Positions 42,104 through 49,250 of a stretch of 64,000 bases of DNA are shown here, piece by piece. Made by a program: the position numbers and the translations under genes. Within the stretch, counting starts at the first letter, position 1. Each line of letters starts with the position of its first letter. This DNA is from Marinimicrobium sp050113635. Lineage in GTDB: Bacteria > Pseudomonadota > Gammaproteobacteria > Pseudomonadales > Cellvibrionaceae. The notes beneath the pieces are model-generated. The model did no database searches. It was not told where the DNA came from and saw nothing but the letters and a program-made list of their open reading frames with translations. Where the stretch lies: contig NZ_JBNJLT010000002.1 in NCBI RefSeq assembly GCF_050113635.1, forward strand, positions 186,001 through 250,000, written 5' to 3'.

Positions 42104-43288
42104 TCATCTAACTGCCTCTTTTTCATCGGAAAAAAATTCGCGCATTTCGCCCATAATACGGCGGTGGTTATATTGCCAGAAGCCCAAATGTCCATGAAGC
42201 AGTTCAAAATCATAAGATCCGCGCTGGCCGGAATCGGCCCAATACTCTTCAAACCCCTTGAACGTCAGTCGTGGGTGGCTCCCGTCCGCCGCCTCGAACT
42301 CCCCAGGGGCCACCGACTGATAGGTCACCACAAACGATTGAGCACCCATGGCATTGAGCCGCAGCGCCGCTGGCCAACAGGCGGCTCCGACACTCACCCC
42401 AAATAACAGAGTGACCACCAAATGCTCAAGGCGTGGAGCCCCTTTGCCTAATCCCGCACAGGCAGCCATCAATACCACGCTCGTGAATACAAAGACCAAG
42501 ACAGATGGACCCTCGGCATAACGCCAAGGGGAAACAAAAAAGTAATCAACCAGAAAGTAAGCCAGAAAACCCAAGGCCGCAAACGTCAAGACCTTTAAAC
42601 CCCGGTGCTGCATAAGGTCAAAGCGACCCTCATCCGTATAGCCAGGCCGAACGCTTGTCTGCAATGGCCCGGAATCAAAAGCCGGCCACCCACAGGCCGC
42701 CAGATCCTCCACCAAATGACTCTGTAACGCCATCCGGTAGCGCATTTGCACCGCCCCGGCTGTGGACATACTGTAGCGCAAGTCCTTCATTCGCAGACCA
42801 AAGTCTGGCCGGTCTCTATTGCCATCAACCCACCGCGTCGGATCCAGCCGTCTTACCGAACCGCTTCGCGCATGTAATCGGATCTGTCTCAGCCAAGGCT
42901 TGGCCGTGCCAGGCTTGAGACTGCCTTTGTACTCGACCCTCTGCAAAGCGCTCCAGGATACAAACCATGAAGGCTTTACCAACGACGCCAAAGGTACAGG
43001 ATTATTGAAACGGATACCGTTGCTATCCAACACCAAGGAAACCCGGCGGGCGATATAAGCGGCGCCAACATATCCCCCCAGAAACATCACCAGCAACCCA
43101 ACAAATGGCATGCCTATATCGACCATCAGTTGCTGTTTGTTGTCAGTCTCCGCGAACAGCACCGAAAACGCCAATAGCAACAAGACGATAATGGCCACCG
43201 GCATGATTAGGGGGCGCTTGCCTTGATCCCTATGAAAGGGATTAGTGCGTCCAGCATAACGAACTCTGACTAAAGGGTTGGAATCCAT
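42104..43288 (-). CDS. Membrane protein of unknown function with PH-like cytosolic segment
   Basis: Not recognised. From ATG 43288 the product has 394 residues. Two N-terminal transmembrane helices (~27-47 and ~58-80) are followed by a soluble segment (~85-160, VSLVLDSNGIRFNNP to WSALQRVEYKGSL) that reads like a bacterial PH-type domain. A further soluble part and about three hydrophobic helices (~235-320) follow. The frame is open for 42 codons upstream, but that stretch has no start with a ribosome site. Base composition is a little lower in GC than the surrounding core genes. Confidence 0.72.
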   Translation of the reverse strand: MDSNPLVRVRYAGRTNPFHRDQGKRPLIMPVAIIVLLLLAFSVLFAETDNKQQLMVDIGMPFVGLLVMFLGGYVGAAYIARRVSLVLDSNGIRFNNPVPLASLVKPSWFVSWSALQRVEYKGSLKPGTAKPWLRQIRLHARSGSVRRLDPTRWVDGNRDRPDFGLRMKDLRYSMSTAGAVQMRYRMALQSHLVEDLAACGWPAFDSGPLQTSVRPGYTDEGRFDLMQHRGLKVLTFAALGFLAYFLVDYFFVSPWRYAEGPSVLVFVFTSVVLMAACAGLGKGAPRLEHLVVTLLFGVSVGAACWPAALRLNAMGAQSFVVTYQSVAPGEFEAADGSHPRLTFKGFEEYWADSGQRGSYDFELLHGHLGFWQYNHRRIMGEMREFFSDEKEAVR

Positions 43289-43406
43289 GGCATCACTGTG
43301 CTCAACGAATGCAAGTCGAAGCCTCACATAACTAGTCAATAAGAGGATATAAGGTGAACCGATACAAACCTTAAATAAATGAGCAACAAATTTAATACGA
43401 AGCCAA

Positions 43407-43447
43407 TAAAACAAAGGCCGAGGGTATAAGCCTCGGCCTTTGTTTTA
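43407..43447 (-). terminator. Intrinsic terminator downstream of pilA
   Basis: A 17-base-pair perfect stem (43407-43423 with 43431-43447) has a seven-base loop and ends in TTTGTTTTA-type flanks on both strands. It lies 29 bases past the pilA stop and separates pilA from the unknown membrane protein gene. Confidence 0.92.
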
Positions 43448-43475
43448 GTTTCAAACATAAGGGTTTACAAAGCTA

Positions 43476-44003
43476 TCAATCATCCGAACCATCGGAGGAA
43501 CCACCAGAGCCGATGCTCGGACGATATTGTGAGGATACAGTACCACCTGACACAAAGTAGCTAACAGTGCCCACGTCATTTCTCTCGGCGGAGATTTCTA
43601 CTGTCTTGCCATCCAGCTCTTGGTTTCCGGTGGCGTTCGCTTCAGAAGCTTCCAAGAAGGTGACGGTGATTGTGCCGTTATTGGCATCTGTCCGGCCCCA
43701 ACCAACAGATGCTACAGCACCAACACCGAGGTCGGTTGCCGCCAGTGCCCCTCCTTGATCATCACAAAACTGAACCCGAGTACACATATCAGAAAATGCA
43801 GGGGGCAACTGCGCAAACCGCGAGCTATATTCAGATACGGCAATTTGTAAAGAGCGAATTGCATTGGCAGTTTGAGCCTGGGACTCAGAGCGAGTTACAT
43901 AGGATTGATACTGCGGAATCGCTACTGCCGCCAAAATACCAATGATCGCTACCACGATCATCAATTCAATCAAGGTAAAACCTTTTTGCATTTGTTGTTT
44001 CAT
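43476..44003 (-). CDS. pilA: Type IV major pilin-like protein PilA
   Basis: 175-residue prepilin. The leader MKQQMQKG is cut before FTLIELMIVVAIIGILAAVAIPQ, with E5 of the mature protein present. The mature chain has two cysteines close together in DMCTRVQFCDD (~73-80), not near the C-terminus as in classical type IVa pilins. The tail GSGGSSDGSDD is Ser/Gly/Asp-rich. GGAGATATAAAG precedes the ATG. It is divergent from pilB, with a sigma54 promoter 48-62 bases upstream. Likely the pilus subunit processed by the PilD encoded 4 kb away. Confidence 0.92.
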   Translation of the reverse strand: MKQQMQKGFTLIELMIVVAIIGILAAVAIPQYQSYVTRSESQAQTANAIRSLQIAVSEYSSRFAQLPPAFSDMCTRVQFCDDQGGALAATDLGVGAVASVGWGRTDANNGTITVTFLEASEANATGNQELDGKTVEISAERNDVGTVSYFVSGGTVSSQYRPSIGSGGSSDGSDD

Positions 44004-44050
44004 CTTTATATCTCCGCTTTGAGAAGAAAGTTACCGACGCTCAACCCAAC

Positions 44051-44065
44051 GCAATAGGTATGCCA
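44051..44065 (-). promoter_or_regulatory. sigma54 promoter of pilA
   Basis: On the minus strand TGGCAT (44065-44060), five bases, TTGC (44054-44051) matches the TGGCAC-N5-TTGC consensus with one mismatch. The predicted start is near 44038, giving a 35-base leader to the pilA ATG. Pilin genes of many gammaproteobacteria are sigma54/PilR controlled. Confidence 0.82.
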
Positions 44066-44435
44066 ACTCTGGCAAGTCACCATCGACTAATCCTGCCCAT
44101 CCCGAAATTCCACTAAAGACCTCAAAAGTTCACCCAAAAAGATGCTTTTTGCGCCAAACCTAATCGTAACCGCCCTAACTGTGACAATTTACGTCACATA
44201 ACCGGCCGCAATACTGCCCATCGCTGCCTATTGACGCTCTTTCACGACCAATAAGTTTTTGTTTTTGTGATGCCTGTCACACTTAATCGGCAACACTCAT
44301 CAGAGCAACAGGCGATGGCGCAATTCCTGCCTGTCAAAAAGGTAGAATCTTCATAGACTTATCGGATAGAGTGACGGCTTAAACATCGCTCTTTCGGCCC
44401 ACGACCAGAATAACATTCTTGGAAACCAGGCATTT
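44066..44435. other. Divergent pilA-pilB intergenic region
   Basis: About 370 bases, AT-richer than the flanking coding DNA, with no supported gene. PilR enhancer sites for the sigma54 promoter and the pilB promoter should lie here, but no site was distinctive enough to place. Confidence 0.4.
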
Positions 44436-46157
44436 ATGAATACCTCCGCTCCCGTGCTCAGTGGTCTGGCGCGCCGTTTGGTGCAGGACGGACTGATGGA
44501 CTCCGAACTGGCCGCCAAAGCCCAGGCGCAGGCTGTCCGTGACCGCGTACCCTTTGTTATCCATGTGGTGAGCCACAACATGCTGGACGGCGCCACGATC
44601 GCCCGGGTCGCTTCCGAGGAGTTCGGCACTCCCATGTTTGACTTGAACAGCCTGGCAGCCACCGCCATTCCCACCAAGCTGGTGGACCCGAAGCTGATTC
44701 AAAAACACCACGCTCTTCCTATCACCAAACGGGGCAACCGCCTGTTTGTGGCGGTGGCCGACCCCACCAACCTGCATGGCCTGGATGAGATCAAATTCAA
44801 TACCGGCCTGAACACCGACCCCATATTGGTGGAAGCGGATAAGCTGGGACAGGCCATTGAACGCTATTTGAACGCCCAAGATGAGTCGCTGGGCGAGGCA
44901 CTGGGCGGACTGGACGATGAGGCTTTGGAAGGGCTGGACACAAGCGCGACCGAGTCCGAGTCGGCGAAAGAAGAAAAGGAAGAAGACGAAGCGCCCATTG
45001 TCCGCTTTATTAACAAGATTCTGCTGGATGCCATCAAGAGCGGCGCCTCGGATATCCATTTCGAGCCTTATGAAAAGGCCTACCGGGTGCGGTTTCGCAC
45101 CGACGGCATTCTTCAGGAAGTCGCCAAACCACCGATCAATCTGGCCACCCGGTTGGCGGCCCGCCTGAAGGTGATGTCCCAGATGGACATTTCCGAGCGC
45201 CGTGTGCCGCAGGATGGCCGGATCAAGATGAAGATTTCCAAAAACCGAGCCATTGATTTCCGGGTGAACACGCTGCCCACACTGTTTGGAGAGAAGGTGG
45301 TGCTGCGGATTCTCGACCCCAGCTCGGCAAAAATGGGAATTGATGCTCTGGGGTATGAGGACGATCAGAAGCAACTGTATATGGAAGCGCTGAACGAACC
45401 CCAGGGTATGATTCTGGTAACCGGCCCCACGGGTTCGGGTAAAACCGTGTCTCTTTATACCGGGCTGAATATTCTCAACACGAGCGAGCGCAATATCTCC
45501 ACCGCGGAAGACCCGGTGGAAATCAACCTGGAAGGTATTAACCAGGTACAGATGAACACACGGGTGGGGCTCACGTTTGCGGAGTCCCTGCGCTCGTTTC
45601 TCCGCCAGGACCCGGATGTGGTGATGGTGGGGGAAATTCGGGACCTGGAGACAGCGGAAATCGCGATCAAGGCCGCCCAGACCGGGCACTTGGTGCTCTC
45701 TACCTTGCACACCAACAGTGCGCCGGAAACCCTGACGCGCCTGTTGAACATGGGGGTTCCCGCCTTCAACGTTGCCACCAGTGTGAGCCTGATTATTGCG
45801 CAGCGGCTGGCCCGCCGCTTGTGCAAGCACTGCCGGAAACCGGCCACGGATATCCCGAGTGAAATCCTGACCGAGGAAGGCTTTGACGAGATCGGCATTC
45901 CCCGCGACGAAATAGAGTTGTACCATCCGGTAGGCTGCTCGCAGTGCAGCAATGGCTACAAAGGCCGTGTCGGGGTGTATGAAGTGGTTCGCATCACGCC
46001 TGAGATCGCGACCCTTATAATGGAGGGCGGCAATTCATTGCAAATTGCCAAGGCAGCCCGTGCCGCGGGTTTTAATAACTTGAGGGTGTCCGCCCTGCGC
46101 AAAGCCGCCCAGGGTATGACCAGTCTAGAAGAAGCCAACCGAGTCACCAAGGACTAA
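44436..46157 (+). CDS. pilB: Type IV pilus extension ATPase PilB
   Basis: Hexameric ATPase powering pilus assembly. The 573 residues include the N-terminal GspE-N domain (SGLARRLVQDGLMDSELAAKAQ), Walker A GPTGSGKT (~330-337), Asp box, VGEIRDLETAEIAIKAAQTGHLVLSTLHTN (Walker B/His box), and two CxxC pairs that bind zinc (CKHC ~462-465, CSQC ~501-504). It heads the pilB-pilC-pilD-coaE operon. Confidence 0.96.
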   Translation: MNTSAPVLSGLARRLVQDGLMDSELAAKAQAQAVRDRVPFVIHVVSHNMLDGATIARVASEEFGTPMFDLNSLAATAIPTKLVDPKLIQKHHALPITKRGNRLFVAVADPTNLHGLDEIKFNTGLNTDPILVEADKLGQAIERYLNAQDESLGEALGGLDDEALEGLDTSATESESAKEEKEEDEAPIVRFINKILLDAIKSGASDIHFEPYEKAYRVRFRTDGILQEVAKPPINLATRLAARLKVMSQMDISERRVPQDGRIKMKISKNRAIDFRVNTLPTLFGEKVVLRILDPSSAKMGIDALGYEDDQKQLYMEALNEPQGMILVTGPTGSGKTVSLYTGLNILNTSERNISTAEDPVEINLEGINQVQMNTRVGLTFAESLRSFLRQDPDVVMVGEIRDLETAEIAIKAAQTGHLVLSTLHTNSAPETLTRLLNMGVPAFNVATSVSLIIAQRLARRLCKHCRKPATDIPSEILTEEGFDEIGIPRDEIELYHPVGCSQCSNGYKGRVGVYEVVRITPEIATLIMEGGNSLQIAKAARAAGFNNLRVSALRKAAQGMTSLEEANRVTKD

Positions 46158-46162
46158 CGATT

Positions 46163-47437
46163 ATGGCCACTACCGCCCAAGCGCAAAAACCGGCCCAGAG
46201 CACCACCCGACGAAAGGCAGCGGGTAAAAGTGCCACCACCTCAACCTACACTTACAAAGGGTTGGATAAGAAGGGCAACAAAATCGATGGGGAAATCGAA
46301 GGCGTTAGTCCCGCTCTTGTGAAAGCGCAACTGCTCAAGCAGGGCATCCGCGCCAATAACGTGCGCAAAAAGCCCAAACCCTTGTTTGGCGGTGGTGGCA
46401 AAAAAATCAAACCCGGCGATATCGCGGTATTTTCTCGCCAGATGGCAACCATGATGAAGGCCGGTGTGCCTCTTGTACAATCCTTCGATATTGTGGCCGA
46501 GGGTGTTGACAATATAAGGCTTCAAAAACTAGTTTTTGACATTAGAGATGATGTTGCTGCGGGTGGTGGCTTTGGCTCAGCTCTCAGGAAGCATCCTAAA
46601 TATTTTGATGACCTTTTTTGCAGCCTTGTAGAATCCGGTGAGCAGTCTGGTTCTCTGGAAACTATGTTAGACCGAATTGCCACGTACAAGGAAAAAACTG
46701 AAGCCCTCAAGTCAAAGATTAAAAAAGCTCTGACCTATCCTGTGGCAGTCGTCATAGTAGCTGTTGTCGTTACTGCCATTCTACTGATTAAGGTTGTCCC
46801 ACAGTTTGCTCAGACATTCGCCAGTTTTGGGTCAGATCTCCCAGCCTTCACCTTATTTGTCGTCTCGTTATCGGAAACCATGCAGGAAATGTGGTATCTG
46901 TACCTGCTTGCAGTCATCGCCTTCGTTTTTTGCTTTCGAGAGCTTAAAAGACGGTCAGAGAAGTTTGCTTACGCGATGGACAAATACATTCTCAAGGTAC
47001 CTATTATTGGGGAAATTATTTTCCTATCAGTAATTGCGCGTTTTTCTAGAACACTGTCTACAACCTTCGCCGCCGGGGTTCCGCTCATTGATGCATTAAC
47101 CTCTGTGGCCGGCGCAGCAGGAAACAGGGTTTACAGCGAGTCAATTTTTAGAATCCGCGATGAAGTGGCAACAGGCATTCAACTAAACACAGCCATCCGA
47201 GCACAAAAGAAGTTTCCAACCCTGCTAGTCCAGATGTCTTCGATAGGCGAAGAATCCGGAGCCTTAGATGAAATGTTGGAAAAAGTCGCTGTCTACTATG
47301 AAGACGAGGTGGATAATAGAGTAGATAGCCTGACATCCTTGCTTGAACCTATCATTATGTCTGTTCTCGGTGTTCTTGTAGGCGGTCTGATGGTGGCAAT
47401 GTATCTCCCTATCTTCCAATTGGGTGCAGTTGTTTAA
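46163..47437 (+). CDS. pilC: Type IV pilus inner-membrane platform protein PilC
   Basis: Platform protein on which PilB acts. The 424 residues contain two T2SSF domains: VFSRQMATMMKAGVPLVQSFDIVAEG (first) and VIARFSRTLSTTFAAGVPLIDALTSVAGAAGN (second), each followed by hydrophobic helices. A Lys-rich N-terminus precedes them. It starts five bases after pilB and ends one base before pilD. From about 46500 to the stop, GC content and codon choice drop clearly compared with the first 340 bases and with pilB and pilD. Confidence 0.96.
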   Translation: MATTAQAQKPAQSTTRRKAAGKSATTSTYTYKGLDKKGNKIDGEIEGVSPALVKAQLLKQGIRANNVRKKPKPLFGGGGKKIKPGDIAVFSRQMATMMKAGVPLVQSFDIVAEGVDNIRLQKLVFDIRDDVAAGGGFGSALRKHPKYFDDLFCSLVESGEQSGSLETMLDRIATYKEKTEALKSKIKKALTYPVAVVIVAVVVTAILLIKVVPQFAQTFASFGSDLPAFTLFVVSLSETMQEMWYLYLLAVIAFVFCFRELKRRSEKFAYAMDKYILKVPIIGEIIFLSVIARFSRTLSTTFAAGVPLIDALTSVAGAAGNRVYSESIFRIRDEVATGIQLNTAIRAQKKFPTLLVQMSSIGEESGALDEMLEKVAVYYEDEVDNRVDSLTSLLEPIIMSVLGVLVGGLMVAMYLPIFQLGAVV

Positions 47438-48307
47438 ATGTCCGCTGTACTCGAAGCCCTCACCCTTTACCCTACCCTCGCTCTGATCAGCGCCGCCATT
47501 CTGGGGCTGCTGGTCGGCAGCTTTCTCAACGTGGTGGTGTACCGCCTGCCCAAAATGATGCAGACCGAGTGGCGCACTCAATGCTGTGAGCTGCTGGAAC
47601 AGCCACGCCCTGAGCAAACCCGCTTCAACCTGATTACCCCCAACTCCACCTGCCCCCACTGCGGGCACGGGATTCGCGCCTGGGAAAACATTCCGGTGGT
47701 CAGCTATCTGTTTTTGCGCGGACGCTGCTCTGCCTGCCGCGCGCCCATTTCCCGGCGCTACCCTATTGTGGAGTTGGTCACCGGGCTGCTGAGCGTGTTT
47801 GTGATTCATCACTTCGGTGTGACGTTCGAAGGTGCCGTTGCTCTGGCGTTCACCTGGGCCTTGATCGCCCTGACGCTGATCGATGCCGACACGCAACTGT
47901 TGCCTGACGCCATTACCCTGCCGCTGCTCTGGCTCGGGCTGATCGTGAATCACCTGGGCGGATTTGCGACGCTGGAAAGTGCGTTGTGGGGGGCCGTGGC
48001 CGGTTATCTTTCCCTCTGGAGCATTTACTGGGCCTTCAAGCTGCTCACGGGCAAGGAAGGCATGGGCTACGGTGACTTCAAATTATTGGCGGCACTCGGG
48101 GCCTGGCTGGGCTGGCAATTGTTGCCGGTGGTGATTTTACTGTCATCACTGGTGGGCGCCGTCATCGGCCTCGGCCTGGTGCTGATGCGTGGGCGGGGGC
48201 GCAATGTGCCAATGCCGTTCGGTCCCTATCTTGCCATTGCGGGCTGGATCGCCTTTATCTGGGGTGATGCCATCGTTCGCACCTACCTGCAATTTGCACT
48301 CCCCTGA
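47438..48307 (+). CDS. pilD: Prepilin leader peptidase/N-methyltransferase PilD
   Basis: Aspartyl membrane protease that cuts and N-methylates type IV prepilins (and type II secretion pseudopilins). The 289 residues show LGLLVGSFLNVVVYRLP, the four-cysteine zinc module C72xxC75...C97xxC100, the first catalytic Asp in LIDADTQLLPD (~149-151) and the second in the GYGDFK motif. Eight or so transmembrane helices. Starts directly at the pilC stop. Confidence 0.96.
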   Translation: MSAVLEALTLYPTLALISAAILGLLVGSFLNVVVYRLPKMMQTEWRTQCCELLEQPRPEQTRFNLITPNSTCPHCGHGIRAWENIPVVSYLFLRGRCSACRAPISRRYPIVELVTGLLSVFVIHHFGVTFEGAVALAFTWALIALTLIDADTQLLPDAITLPLLWLGLIVNHLGGFATLESALWGAVAGYLSLWSIYWAFKLLTGKEGMGYGDFKLLAALGAWLGWQLLPVVILLSSLVGAVIGLGLVLMRGRGRNVPMPFGPYLAIAGWIAFIWGDAIVRTYLQFALP

Positions 48308-48310
48308 GTC

Positions 48311-48913
48311 ATGGCACGTTTTCGGGTAGGCCTGACTGGCGGCATTGGCAGCGGCAAATCGGCCGTGATGCGGGCCTTTCAGGCGCTGGGCGTGGAAGCC
48401 TGGGACGCCGACGATATGTCTCGCGTGGTGGTGGAACCGGGCCAACCGGCGCTGGCCGCTATTGCCGAACACTTCGGCCCTCAAATTCTGGCTGATGACG
48501 GGACACTGAACCGGCCCGCGCTGCGGCACATCATTTTCTCCGATCCCTCGGCCAAAACCTGGCTGGAGCAACAGCTACACCCCCTGATTAACCGCGAACT
48601 TCGTCAGCGGCTGGATGCCGCCCAAACCCCCTATGCATTGCTGGTATCCCCCCTGCTGTTCGAAACGGGACAGGACCAACTGGTGAACCGCGTGCTGGTA
48701 GTGGATGCGCCGGAGTCAGTGCAGCTCTCCCGGGCCCGTCAGCGCGACGGGGCGTCAGAGGAGCAGATCCGGCGCATTATCGCCAGCCAAATGCCCCGTA
48801 AGGAGCGCTGCTCCCGCGCCGATGACGTACTGGATAACAGCGGCAACCTGGACGCCCTGGGCCCGGAGGTTCAGCGCCTACACCACTTTTATCTCGAGCT
48901 TTCAAAGAGTTAA
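48311..48913 (+). CDS. coaE: Dephospho-CoA kinase
   Basis: Last step of coenzyme A synthesis: phosphorylates dephospho-CoA. The 200-residue product has P-loop GLTGGIGSGKS (~7-17), DADDMSRVVVEPGQPAL, the FSDPSAKTWLEQQLHPLI motif and LLFETGQDQLVNRVLVVDAP. Three bases downstream of pilD, a common pilD-coaE linkage in gammaproteobacteria. Confidence 0.96.
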   Translation: MARFRVGLTGGIGSGKSAVMRAFQALGVEAWDADDMSRVVVEPGQPALAAIAEHFGPQILADDGTLNRPALRHIIFSDPSAKTWLEQQLHPLINRELRQRLDAAQTPYALLVSPLLFETGQDQLVNRVLVVDAPESVQLSRARQRDGASEEQIRRIIASQMPRKERCSRADDVLDNSGNLDALGPEVQRLHHFYLELSKS

Positions 48914-49250
48914 CGTGCCCCATTACCGGACCAACAACAGCCTGGCACCGCTGTTAACATTGGTTAAGAGCTTCGCTCAAAACTGGCACTCACCCCCATT
49001 TTCACGGTATAACAGCGGTTGTCTGTTTTCGGTACGACGTCCACAATGACCTAAAACGCAGGAATAACCGCGATGCCGCACCAACATAAGGCTGCTCAAA
49101 GCAGGACACTAAGGGCCAAACGGCGCCCGTTCTTTACCGACCCTCCCGAGTCACACTGAACCCGGCTACACTTGTTCACGACGCACGCCATGGCGACGGT
49201 GTCACGTACCGGATCGCATGGATGAACTTCAGTAAGGTGTGAGAGACCTT
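48914..49250. other. Intergenic region before the Mrp operon
   Basis: 337 bases without a supported gene. AACAGC-N8-GCTGTT (48936-48955) can form a short hairpin after coaE but lacks a T-run. TATAAC at 49008-49013 could be a -10 element with no good -35. The mrpA leader would then be about 230 bases; no known riboswitch pattern was recognised in it. Confidence 0.4.

Noticed and set aside
44379..45926. 515-codon open frame on the minus strand opposite pilB
   Set aside because: It mirrors the pilB frame, shows low-complexity His/Gln/Arg composition, and pilB has every family motif; a GC-rich codon shadow.
49014..49250. Possible ion-sensing riboswitch in the mrpA leader
   Set aside because: The leader is long, but no conserved riboswitch core was recognised and pairing by eye was weak. 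A covariance-model search would decide.
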